64,000 nt of DNA from Daphnia carinata (Eukaryota; Arthropoda; Branchiopoda; Diplostraca; Daphniidae), in assembly GCF_022539665.2 (NCBI RefSeq), contig NC_081338.1:1984001-2048000 (forward strand), read 5' to 3'. Positions 10,290-18,705 of this stretch are shown here, piece after piece. Under the pieces are notes generated by a model. The model did no database searches and was not told the origin of the DNA. It was given only the letters and a program-made list of their open reading frames with translations. Made by a program: the position numbers and the translations under genes. The number at the start of each line of letters is the position of its first letter. The first letter of the stretch is position 1.

Positions 10290-11018
10290 TAAAGAAACTG
10301 CAACGGCGTTGTTGATACAGGAGCTGCAGTTACAGTAATTTCTCCCGAATTGTTGAAAAAGACGGGGTCGTTGAAAATCCCCGGAATGGACCGAAGATTC
10401 GTCTTGTAACGGCCACACTCTGCCCCCCCCCAGAGTACGGCTGATATTGTAGTAACCCACAAAGGCGAAACTATTAAAAGAAACTCTATAGTCATGCCAA
10501 TGTCAGGTTTTGAACTACTACTGGGAAATAATTTCCTACAGCAATTTTTAGCTATTCACATTGACTACAAATCACAAGAATTGTCGTTTACGACAGGGAA
10601 GTCCCCACTTGCGGAAATTTCTTTTATTCAAGCAGAAAAAGTCAAGGATAGTCGGCTGGTTACAAGAGATCGTCAAGGGATACCAGCATACTCAATCAAG
10701 CAAATTTCAACAACAGTTTCCAGGAAGATGGAAGGTTCCCGCATTGTGACACCCTTGGAGTCATTGCTAGCGACAAGTAGCCTATCGACTGGTCATGCAC
10801 TAGTACAAAAAGATTTAGAAAAAATTCCTCTTGCTAACTTGTCTCCGAAAACGGTTTGGCTGGAAAAAGAAGTGACCTTAGAGACGTTAGAAGAACATTC
10901 TGAAACAAAAGAGATAGAAACAAGCAAAGAAGTCCTAGCGATGAACACCTCATTCGAGGAACAAGATTTAAAGCAAGATGAAAAGCAATTGTTAGAAAAC
11001 CTAGAAGAAAGAATTTGA
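10290..11018 (+). pseudogene. Gypsy aspartic protease and pre-RT linker
   Basis: A VDTGAAVTVIS active-site motif begins at 10311. The same frame hits a TAA at 10407 near a poly-C run (10423-10431) and resumes at 10494 with FELLLGNNFLQQF, matching the distal GxNF(L) protease strand. The rest (to 11018) is the long acidic linker between protease and RT, rich in Glu and Lys, ending in a stop. The catalytic Asp is intact but the chain is broken inside the domain. Confidence 0.7.
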
Positions 11019-11536
11019 AAGGGTCTAACAAATGAAGAGAGGGAAGGAACACAAAAAGTCCTCAAACAATTTAACCAGTGTTTTGCACTAAAGGAAGATG
11101 GTCTGGGATACTGTGCAATAGTCAAATATAACATTAACAATGGAACCGCTTTCCCCAATACATCAACTTCCTTACCAAAGTGCTTGGAAGGTAAGAGCCA
11201 TGATTTAAAATCAAGGGCAAGGAATGTTACGCAGAGTAATTGAACCATCTGACAGCACTTGGTCCTCTCCAGGTGTTCTGGTGAAGAAGAAAGACGGCAT
11301 TTGGCGTTTTTGTGTAGATTATCGCAAGCTCAACGCAGCTCAACAGTTAAGGATACCTACCCCTTATCACGTATAGCGGTACACTAAGTCGGCTAGAAGG
11401 GGCTACATTTTTCTCAAGCATGGATTTGCAAGACGGATACCATCAAGTACCAGTGGTTAGCAGTGATAGACCGAAGACCGCCTTCATCACAGCAGATGGA
11501 TTGTACCAGTTCCACACTCTTCCTTTTGGTCTTACT
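11019..11536 (+). pseudogene. Gypsy reverse transcriptase, first half
   Basis: Broken frames give [37 protein letters not shown] (catalytic Asp) and TAFITADGLYQFHTLPFG, the fingers and first palm motifs of Gypsy RT. A small tandem duplication of GCTCAAC near 11335-11350 accompanies a frameshift. The coding sequence is cut at 11536 by the Copia insertion and resumes at 16193. Confidence 0.8.
11532..11536. repeat. 5-bp target site duplication, left copy (TTACT)
   Basis: TTACT precedes the Copia 5' LTR and recurs at 16188-16192. It falls in the codons of the conserved LTNAP motif of the host Gypsy RT, which confirms a precise insertion. Confidence 0.85.
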
Positions 11537-11751
11537 TATTGAAATATTGCGATGTTTTATGCAAACCTCAAGGTTGCCGTTTAGCAACACCTAGAGTGAT
11601 GTTACTGTGTTTTTTTTTTTTCTGTTCCTTCAAACGTGTGTGGCTATACTAATTTTGATGAGTGAGTGACCTAAAGGGAGCATCACGTGGAAATACAAAA
11701 CTCAGTTGTTGCAAAGTGAAGTATTATAGTATTCAATTTAATATTGCAACA
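11537..11751 (+). repeat. Copia 5' LTR
   Basis: It starts TATTGAAATATTGCGATG and ends TTAATATTGCAACA. The terminal inverted repeat is TATTG/CAACA, so the usual leading TG is TA in both LTRs of this copy. The target duplication fixes the boundary. Confidence 0.9.
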
Positions 11752-11765
11752 GGTTATGGGCCCAG
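11752..11765 (+). promoter_or_regulatory. Primer binding site, internal tRNA-iMet
   Basis: GGTTATGGGCCCAG follows the LTR directly. It is complementary to the anticodon stem-loop part of initiator methionine tRNA, the half-tRNA priming used by Drosophila copia, rather than to a tRNA 3' end. Confidence 0.85.
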
Positions 11766-11825
11766 TGCCATTTGAGTACTGTCAATTAACCTACAGAGCT
11801 ACTAAGAAATATTATTCACAGAAAA

Positions 11826-12212
11826 ATGGCAACTGGAGTGTTTTCTTCAAAAGATGAGTATCATGTTTCAAAATTTAACGGTACAAACGTTTCATTTTGA
11901 AAGTTTCAAATAACCCTCATTCTAGAGCAACATGAGTTGTGTGATATTGTGCTTGGTAAGTCAACAAAACCAGCACCTTTGCCTGCTGGCAGTGATGCAG
12001 CTCTGATTGCTGCACGAGACAAAGAAATCATGTTGTGGAACAAGAAGGACAATTCAGCTCGTTGCTTCATTGTCTCCATCATTGAAGAACAGGCACAAAG
12101 ATCACTGATTAATTGCAAAACTGCTCATGAAATGTGGACCAGATTGAAATCTCAACACGAGCAAAATTCTGAAGAAAATAAGCACTACTTGTTACAGAAG
12201 GATACAAGATAA
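11826..12212 (+). pseudogene. Copia gag, N-terminal part
   Basis: A start at 11826 gives an MATGVFSSKDEYHVSKFNGT leader typical of Copia gag, with a TGA near 11898 where Trp is expected. The frame resumes (start at 11937 inside it) through a helix-rich stretch with MWTRLKSQHEQNSEENKHYL, the UBN2/DUF4219-type capsid region, and stops at 12212. The chain continues in another frame at 12256 after a short frameshifted gap. Confidence 0.75.
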
Positions 12213-12255
12213 AGAAGGTGGTAACGTTACAAGTCATATAACTGCAATTGAAACA

Positions 12256-13566
12256 ATGGCAACAGATTTAAGCGATCTTGGAATCTCATTGCCACCAGAA
12301 CAAGTAATTGGAAAGATTATCATGACTTTGCCACCAAGTTATAGGCACTTTCATTCTGCATGGAACAATGTTGAAAGCAACAAGAAAACAGTTGCATTAT
12401 TAACATCAAGACTTCAAGCGGAAGAAACTCTTCATCAGTTTCAAGAACTCGGAACGGCTGACAAAAGTGATTCAGCTCTTTTCTCGCGAAACCAGAAGGA
12501 AAAATCAAGTTTTAAGGGAAACAAATCTTACAACAAGCCTGGAAATGGAGATCAAAGAAAGCCATGTGGCTTCTGCAAAAAGAATGGTCACAAGTCAGGC
12601 CATCGTGAAGAAGATTGTTGGAGAAAAGCTTCATATATCCAAGGAAGACGAGATGCTGGCGATACAGCCTACGCTGCAACCAATTCTGGTCATACTAAAC
12701 AAACAAATCCATCTAATACTTCAAGCAGTGATGATGACTATGCATTTGTCTCAAACATCCCTGAAATGGACAAGCATGAATGGTATGCGGATTCCGGGGC
12801 AACATCTCATATGACGGACAAACGGTATTTTTTTGAAACATTCCACTCTATCAAACCTGGTAACAGGACAGTTCGAGGTATTGGCAAAGACAATGCCTTA
12901 CTTTCTGCTCATGGCATAGGGAACATACGCATTAAGAGAAAAGTTGGTGGAAAATGGTCATTAGGAACTATTCATAATGTTTTATATGTTCCTAATCTCG
13001 GTGCTAATTTATTTTCCATTGGAGTTGCAACCCAACGTGGAATCACTGCTACCTTTCAAGACGATCGAGTAACCTTGTCAAAGAATGGAAAAAATGTTGC
13101 ATCAGGCACTCGTTCAGGAGAAAAATTATATCGAATGGACTTTGTTGTATCAGAACCAACCATGGAGACAAAGGATTTTGCTGCTGTTGCACGAGATGGA
13201 AACATTCAACTGTGGCATGAAAGACTTGGCCACGTCAACTTTCCAACCATCAAGAAGATGCAATCATTGTCGCTGGTTGAGGGAATGAAATTAACTTTCG
13301 GCTGTCAAGATACATCGATTTGTGAAGGGTGCATTATGGGCAAACATCATCGCCACCCATTCCCAAAGGATGGTCGCACCCGTGCTACAAGAATTGGAGA
13401 GATAATTCATAGTGACGTCTATGGTCCAATCACACCAAGTTCAATAGGAGGTTCAAAATATTTTGTTACCTTTAAGGATGATTTTTCTTGCTATTGTTTC
13501 ATTGAATTCATGAAGGCTAAATCAGAAGTGACAAATCATTTCAAGAATTTTGCAGCCCGAATGTAG
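12256..13566 (+). CDS. Copia gag-protease-integrase polyprotein segment
   Basis: A 436-residue frame. Residues 1-75 finish the capsid-like region. Residues 104-121 form a Cys/His knuckle (Cys104, Cys107, His112, Cys121) with a wider last spacing than usual. Residues 177-185 are WYADSGATS, the Copia protease active site with Asp179. Residues 319-360 are the pre-integrase zinc region (His321, His326, Cys356, Cys359). Residues 385-430 open the integrase core with IHSDVYGP (Asp386). An amber codon at 13564 ends the frame inside the core; the next segment continues in the same frame from 13567. Confidence 0.9.
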   Translation: MATDLSDLGISLPPEQVIGKIIMTLPPSYRHFHSAWNNVESNKKTVALLTSRLQAEETLHQFQELGTADKSDSALFSRNQKEKSSFKGNKSYNKPGNGDQRKPCGFCKKNGHKSGHREEDCWRKASYIQGRRDAGDTAYAATNSGHTKQTNPSNTSSSDDDYAFVSNIPEMDKHEWYADSGATSHMTDKRYFFETFHSIKPGNRTVRGIGKDNALLSAHGIGNIRIKRKVGGKWSLGTIHNVLYVPNLGANLFSIGVATQRGITATFQDDRVTLSKNGKNVASGTRSGEKLYRMDFVVSEPTMETKDFAAVARDGNIQLWHERLGHVNFPTIKKMQSLSLVEGMKLTFGCQDTSICEGCIMGKHHRHPFPKDGRTRATRIGEIIHSDVYGPITPSSIGGSKYFVTFKDDFSCYCFIEFMKAKSEVTNHFKNFAARM

Positions 13567-13959
13567 ACTCTTACTGGCTATCCTGTCGTGACATTTCGCT
13601 CCGATAATGGTGGAGAGTATATGAGTCAAGAGCTTGATACCTGGCTTAAAGAAAATGGAATTCGGCATGAGACCAGCATTGCAAGAACACCGGAACAAAA
13701 CGGAGTCTCGGAGAGAGAGAATCGGACAGTAGTTGAATCTGCTAGAAGCATGTTGCTGACATGTAATTTGCCACGAGAAATGTGGGCTGAAGCAGTCAAT
13801 TGCGCCAATTATGTTCTCAACCGTGTCCCATCTAAAGCTACTCCTAACAAGACACCTTATGAACATTGGTTCAACAGCAAACCGGATCTCTCCCATCTTA
13901 GAGTTTTTGGATGTGATGCATATTTACATTTGCCTAAAGAAGAACCGTTCCAAGTTTGA
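13567..13959 (+). pseudogene. Copia integrase core, second part
   Basis: In frame after the amber codon. It contains FRSDNGGEY (second catalytic Asp), then NGVSERENRTVVE with the catalytic Glu, and NYVLNRVPSKATPNKTPYE, the distal integrase motif. With Asp386 of the preceding segment the D-D-E triad is complete, so only the stop and the later frameshift near 13940 inactivate it. Confidence 0.85.
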
Positions 13960-14446
13960 ATCCAAGAGTCTCAAGTGTTGTTTTGTTGGTTATGCAGATA
14001 CGCAAAAAGGCTTTCGCTTGTGGGATCCAGTTAATCGTAAAGTTAAGATCGGACGAGGTGTACGATTTGACGAACAATTGAGTTCAAAACAGAGAAGCGG
14101 TACTGAGAGTTTTAGCGATCCAGTCATCCCAGTTGAGTTTGAAGTGGGTGGGGATTTGCAAGTGTCCACTGGACGTGCCGCCGAGTTCAACTCTCTGCCT
14201 GGAGAGACTCTTGATAATGCTGAAACAACAGATGATGCCAATGAACACGAAGAACCTTTTCATGGCTTTGAAAGTACTGATACACCAGACAACGAAACTA
14301 GAACACGTCAATCTACACGGATCATCAAAAAACCACAAAGACTGATAGAAGATACAAATTTTCTAAGTTTTGATCAGCATGTCCCACAAGTCCTTGATGA
14401 ACCACAAACGTACGAAGAAGCAATGAACGGCCCTCAAGCAAATTAA
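13935..14446 (+). pseudogene. Copia integrase C-terminal domain and linker
   Basis: After a frameshift near 13940 this frame gives CCFVGYADTQKGFRLWDP, the Gly-rich motif that ends Copia integrases, followed by an acidic linker with a basic STRIIKKPQR peptide before RT. It ends in a TAA at 14444. The longer open frame extends upstream to 13811 but that part overlaps the true frame of the integrase core and is spurious. Confidence 0.8.
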
Positions 14447-14458
14447 TGGAAAATTGCA

Positions 14459-15967
14459 ATGCAGGAAGAACTCAACTCACTAAAAATCAACAACACCTGG
14501 AGGATGACCAGCCTACCACCAGAGAGGAAACCAATCAAGAACAAATGGGTGTACAAAGTAAAGTACTCTACGGATGGACAAATCCAACGTTTCAAGGCAC
14601 GCTTGGTTGCCAAAGGTTTCTCCCAGAAAGAGGGCATTGACTACAATGAGACTTATGCTCCTGTGGTTCGCCATGAGCCACTTCGGATGCTAATTTCTAT
14701 TGCAGCAGCAAAAAATCTTGAAATCCTTCAACTTGATGTGAAGACGGCTTTTCTTCACGGTGACCTCAAGGAAGAACTGTACATGGAGCAACCCGAGGGT
14801 TTCGGAGACACAAGTAGGCCAAGTGATGTCTGTCATTTGCTAAAGAGTATTTATGGTTTAAAACAAGCCTCTCGTTCATGGAACGAAAAATTTGATCAAT
14901 TTCTAAAAACCTTTGGATTTATCAAGAGCTCAGCGGATCCTTGCGTCTATTTTCAAGGCCAAGGTGAATCTGAAATGATCCTTACACTCTGGGTTGATGA
15001 TGGACTGCTCTGCGGTACACACCGAGCTCTACTGAATGAAGTGGTCAGACAACTTAACAAAAACTTCGAAATCACATCAGGAGAAGTCGATTGCTTTGTT
15101 GGCATCTCTATCAAACAAAACAGGATTCAACACACAATCCAACTTAGCCAGCCTCATTACATCAAGAGAATCCTGAAACGCTTCAAGATGGAAAACTGTG
15201 ACTCAAAAGTCGTACCGGCCGATCCCTACACAATCCTCTCATCGGAAGGCAATGATGGTGAAACGGTTTGCGCCGATCAACAGTTATATCAAGAAGCAGT
15301 GGGGAGTTTGATGTTTATTATGGTATGCACTCGTCCTGACATAGCATTTGCTGTGGGGCAGGTTGCCCAATATTGTCAGAATCCGAAGAAAGCCCATTGG
15401 AATGCAGTAAAAAGGATTATGGCTTATCTACGTGGAACCTATAACTATGGAATTGTCTACAGAGGTGACAGAGGTACGAATGAGTCGAATCGCCTGACCA
15501 TCTACTCAGATGCTGACTATGCTGGCAATGTGGACACTAGGCGTTCCATATCTGGTTATCTCCTTGTGCTCAATGGAGGTCCTGTATCCTGGGCCAGTCG
15601 CAAACAACAGTGTATCTCTCTTTCGACAACGGAGGCGGAATTTGTAGCCATGTGCGAGTCAACAAAGGAATTGATATGGATGTGTCGACTACTTGCAAGT
15701 GTTGGATGTGAACAAACTGGTCCATCGACTCTCTACTGTGACAACCAGGGTGCTATCAAGTTAGTACACAATCCGGAATTTCATCGTCGGACGAAACACA
15801 TTGATGTGAAGTATCATTTTATTCGCCAGCAGTTCCAAGAACGATCCGTAAATGTGGATTATGTCAACACAAAGTTTCAACTGGCAGATCTTCTCACTAA
15901 GCCCTTAGGAGGTCCTATTTTTCGGGAAATGCGGAGCAAGATTCAAGTTCTTCCATGTTCGGTTTGA
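14459..15967 (+). CDS. Copia reverse transcriptase and RNase H
   Basis: A 502-residue intact frame. RT: KWVYKVKY (30-36), RFKARLVAKGFSQKEGIDY (44-62), LDVKTAFLHGDL with Asp93 (92-103), YGLKQASRSWNEKF (132-145) and the catalytic LWVDD box (Asp180, Asp181), which has Trp where Tyr is common. RNase H: IYSDADYAG with Asp351, SISGYLLVLNGGPVSW, LSTTEAEFVAM with Glu394, and near the C-terminus KHIDVKYHFIR and DLLTKPL. All RT and RNase H catalytic residues are present. The frame ends 7 bp before the purine tract. Confidence 0.95.
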   Translation: MQEELNSLKINNTWRMTSLPPERKPIKNKWVYKVKYSTDGQIQRFKARLVAKGFSQKEGIDYNETYAPVVRHEPLRMLISIAAAKNLEILQLDVKTAFLHGDLKEELYMEQPEGFGDTSRPSDVCHLLKSIYGLKQASRSWNEKFDQFLKTFGFIKSSADPCVYFQGQGESEMILTLWVDDGLLCGTHRALLNEVVRQLNKNFEITSGEVDCFVGISIKQNRIQHTIQLSQPHYIKRILKRFKMENCDSKVVPADPYTILSSEGNDGETVCADQQLYQEAVGSLMFIMVCTRPDIAFAVGQVAQYCQNPKKAHWNAVKRIMAYLRGTYNYGIVYRGDRGTNESNRLTIYSDADYAGNVDTRRSISGYLLVLNGGPVSWASRKQQCISLSTTEAEFVAMCESTKELIWMCRLLASVGCEQTGPSTLYCDNQGAIKLVHNPEFHRRTKHIDVKYHFIRQQFQERSVNVDYVNTKFQLADLLTKPLGGPIFREMRSKIQVLPCSV

Positions 15968-15974
15968 GTGGGGA
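15968..15974 (+). promoter_or_regulatory. Polypurine tract
   Basis: GTGGGGA lies between the RNase H stop codon and the 3' LTR, the priming site for plus-strand DNA. Confidence 0.75.
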
Positions 15975-16187
15975 TATTGAAATATTGCGATGTTCTATGC
16001 AAACCTCAAGGTTGCCGTTTAGCAACACCTAGAGTGATGTTACTGTGTTTTTTTTTCCTGTTTCTTCAAGCGTGTGTGGCTATACTAATTTTGATGAGTG
16101 AGTGACCTAAAGGGAGCATCACGTGGAAATACAAAACTCAGTTGTTGCAAAGTGAAGTATTATAGTATTCAATTTAATATTGCAACA
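15975..16187 (+). repeat. Copia 3' LTR
   Basis: A near-identical copy of the 5' LTR (about 98% by eye), with a poly-T run of 9 instead of 12. It is followed by TTACT at 16188-16192. Confidence 0.95.
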
Positions 16188-16192
16188 TTACT
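16188..16192. repeat. 5-bp target site duplication, right copy (TTACT)
   Basis: Matches 11532-11536. The Gypsy RT coding sequence resumes directly after it. Confidence 0.85.
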
Positions 16193-16820
16193 AACGCCCC
16201 TGGCACTTTCCAGAGAGCCATGGACATTTAGGCTGGACTACGTTGGATGACATGTCTGATATACCTGGATGACGTCATAATTTACTCAGCAACCTTCCAA
16301 CAAGATTTGGAACGTCTTCGCTTAGTGCTGAATTGCCTTGTTAAAGCTGGTTTGAAACTAGTGTGGTCAAAGTGCTCATTCTTAGAGCACATTCTAAAAG
16401 TCTTGGGACATCTGATTTCAAAAGATGGTGTAGCACCAGATCCTGAAAAGCTCGACGCAGCCTCAATTTTCCATCACCTAGTGAAGGCCATTCAACAGCA
16501 AACGAGTAAAGATCGAGTAAAGACCGATAGCACCCAAAAGTTTTTTGGGTACTATCGGTATTGGTTTTTTGTACTATCGACGTCATATCCAAGGTTTCAC
16601 TTCAATTGTACGCCCCCTCACGTCCATCACGAAGAAAGAAACTCCGTTCGTGTGGGGAGAAGATCAGGCTAACAGTTTCAATGCCCTGAAAAAAGCGCTC
16701 ACCTCAGCTCCAGTTTTGGCCCATCCCAACTATGACTTGCCGATGGGAATTTTTCCTGACGCCTGCGGATACGGGATAGGAGGTGTACTAGCCCAGCGCA
16801 TAGAAGAAGCAGTCCCATAG
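16193..16820 (+). pseudogene. Gypsy reverse transcriptase, second half, and RNase H start
   Basis: The frame at 16247 has the intact catalytic IYLDDVIIYS box (Asp codons 16268-16273) and the thumb with LGHLISKDGVAPDPEKLDA. A hairpin-bearing segment near 16500-16560 disrupts the thumb and shifts the frame; the frame at 16545 continues with GFTSIVRPLTS, PFVWGEDQANSFNALK and [14 protein letters not shown] (RNase H Asp). It stops at 16820. Confidence 0.8.
16524..16558. repeat. 16-bp hairpin inside the RT thumb
   Basis: CCGATAGCACCCAAAA at 16524-16539 pairs with 16543-16558 across a 3-base loop with one mismatch. A partial echo (TACTATCG) follows at about 16575. It sits where the conserved thumb should be continuous, so it looks inserted. 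Confidence 0.6.
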
Positions 16821-17227
16821 CGTACACCAGCCGTCTACTGACTAAATCGGAAGTGAATTATTCAATAACTGAAAAAGAGCGTCTTGCACTAGTGTGGTGT
16901 CTCTCCAAGTTCATTTGTTTTGTGTGAGGCTGCAAAGTGAAAATAATCACAGATCACCAAGCTCTGTGTTGGCTAATGAGCGAAAAAGACCTCGCAGGTC
17001 GTTTAGCCCGTTGGAGCCTGTCACTACAAGAATACGATATTACGAATGTATATCGTAGTGGAAAAACGCACGACTATGCAGATTGTCTTTCAAGAAACCC
17101 ATTACCAAAAATAGAAGAGTTAGAAGATGACCGCTGTTTCGTGGTCGGGGCGCTAACTGAGGATCCAATACTCTCCGAAGAAGAAAGGGATGCCCTAGCA
17201 GACCAACAAACAACCTGCACCAATTAG
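16821..17227 (+). pseudogene. Gypsy RNase H, distal part
   Basis: After the stop at 16820 a broken frame continues RNase H ([13 protein letters not shown], about 16858-16897). The frame 16937-17227 has [10 protein letters not shown] (catalytic Asp), [18 protein letters not shown] and the YADCLSRNP boundary motif, then an acidic linker. A TGA at 16925 separates the two pieces. Confidence 0.8.
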
Positions 17228-17318
17228 AATCAGCTAATTCAGAGACTCAAAAGTGGAAAAACGAGAGTAAAAAATTTTGTGATGAGCAATGAAAAACTCT
17301 ACAAAGATAAAATAAAGA

Positions 17319-17880
17319 ATGGAAAAATTTACAGAAGGTTATGTGTACCTGTCAACTACCGTGAGAGAATCCTCCGGCATCAGCCGTACACTAAATAAAA
17401 TTTGTGATCGCTGCTACTGGCCGAAGATGACACTGGACGTAGATGTGCAGAGCTGTGCACATTGTCAAGGCAGAAAAGGAATCCCAGGTAAGCCTCCAGG
17501 ACTTCTGCAATGCATTAAAGTGGAAAGACCATTTCAAAGAGTAGGAATGGACCTTTTAGGGCCATTTCCGCCTTCCACAAAAGGAATCAAAATGATCATA
17601 GTGGCAGTTGATTACCTAACCAAATGGGTTGAGTTAAAAGCCATGCCCACTGGAAAGGCAGAAGATGTTGCAGAGTTTTTCGTTTAACAAATCTTTCTAC
17701 GCCATGAGGCCCCAGAACAAATAATCACGGATCGGAGAAAGGGCTTCATCGCCGATCTAACTCAAATTGTCGTCAAGAAACTACTCACTAACCAAAAGAC
17801 GACTTCCAGTTATCACCCTCGGGCTAATGGAGCAGTGGAGAGGATGAACCATACATACGCATATATACGCAGCAATGCTC
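17319..17880 (+). pseudogene. Gypsy integrase zinc region and core
   Basis: The frame 17319-17687 contains CDRCYWPKM and CAHCQGRKG (zinc Cys residues), VGMDLLGPFPPS (first catalytic Asp) and VDYLTKWVELKAMPT. A TAA at 17685 interrupts; the same frame then gives IITDRRKGF (second Asp, usual Gly changed to Arg) and ANGAVERMNHT (catalytic Glu). Triad residues are present but split by the stop, and a further stop follows near 17898. Confidence 0.8.
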
Positions 17881-18075
17881 TCAATGTACGTCAGCAGTGA
17901 TCAACGAGATAGGGATGAAACCTTGCAGTATGTTGGCTTCGCATACAACACAGCTAGACAAGAATCTACAGGATGCTAACCATTCTTTCTTCTTTACGGA
18001 CGTGAGCGCAGACTTCCCATCGATTTGGAGATGGAAGCAGATCCAAACCCATTGCTGGAATAAGAAGAAGCAGCA

Positions 18076-18705
18076 GTGGGATATGCAGATCGTGTAATAG
18101 CTGACTTAGCAGCAGCCAGAGAAAAAGTAAGAACTAGAATGGAGCGAGTACAACAAAAACAAAAAGAAACTTACGACGCACACCATAGAGCATTGTCGTT
18201 CAGAGAAGGAGATTTGGTGTTGGTCTACAAGCCTGTGCGCAAAGTGGGAAAATCAGAAAAAAAATTTTATCGTTGGCTAGGACCATTCAAAGTGTTGAGA
18301 CAAGCCACACCAGTGAACTATGAAGTGATATCGGCAACTAGCCGAGGGAAAACAGATATCGTTCACATAGTATGGATGAAATCATTCCACGAAGCTGTGT
18401 CGGGTCCTAGCATCACCGAAGAAGCTTCAGAGAAAGAAGGCGAAAATCATCAAGAAAAAGAAGTACAAGATATACCTACTTCAAGTGATCCACAACCTCA
18501 GGCTGATCCAGAAGAAAAACCAATTGAACAAAGCAGTGCGTCACCAGACATCGAAGAAAACGATGTGGTCACGCCCACTCCGGAACTAATCACGCCAAAT
18601 TCAACCAGAAGACCCACCCGTAGCAGAAGATCTCCATACAGATATTTAACTCTACTGGTGCCGTTCCTCATTTTTTGCTTGAACCACTGTCAAGGAACTC
18701 ATTGA
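18076..18705 (+). CDS. Gypsy integrase C-terminal domain with hydrophobic tail
   Basis: A 209-residue frame. Residues 1-35 form the charged helix before the domain (QQKQKETYDAHHRALSFREG); residues 36-75 hold GDLVLVYKPVRKVGKSEKKF and WLGPFKVL, the SH3-like Gypsy integrase end; residues 110-180 are an acidic Glu/Pro-rich tail. The last 25 residues turn basic (RRPTRSRRS) and then strongly hydrophobic, resembling a signal peptide. In elements with a third gene the envelope leader often lies at or overlaps the pol end, so that stretch may belong to the envelope reading unit. Confidence 0.75.
   Translation: MGYADRVIADLAAAREKVRTRMERVQQKQKETYDAHHRALSFREGDLVLVYKPVRKVGKSEKKFYRWLGPFKVLRQATPVNYEVISATSRGKTDIVHIVWMKSFHEAVSGPSITEEASEKEGENHQEKEVQDIPTSSDPQPQADPEEKPIEQSSASPDIEENDVVTPTPELITPNSTRRPTRSRRSPYRYLTLLVPFLIFCLNHCQGTH

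Larger units (their letters stand above)
11537..16187 (+). mobile_element. Ty1/Copia LTR retrotransposon, young insertion
   Basis: A 4651-bp element with LTRs of 215 and 213 bp differing by about four substitutions and a 2-bp length change, bounded by TTACT duplications. It has a primer site, gag, protease, integrase, RT and RNase H in Copia order (integrase before RT), a purine tract and the 3' LTR. Roughly five lesions interrupt the single polyprotein frame: a TGA near 11898, a frameshift near 12215, a TAG at 13564, a frameshift near 13940 and a stop at 14444. It is recent but inactive as sequenced. Confidence 0.95.

Noticed and set aside
10423-10431. Poly-C run considered as a programmed frameshift site in Gypsy protease
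   Set aside because: It lies inside the protease after an in-frame stop, not at a gag-pol junction; a decay or sequencing artefact is more likely.
10793-11248. 151-residue minus-strand frame
   Set aside because: It is the antisense shadow of the Gypsy pre-RT linker on the plus strand.
13522-13896. 124-residue minus-strand frame
   Set aside because: It is antisense to the Copia integrase core, whose motifs are unambiguous on the plus strand.
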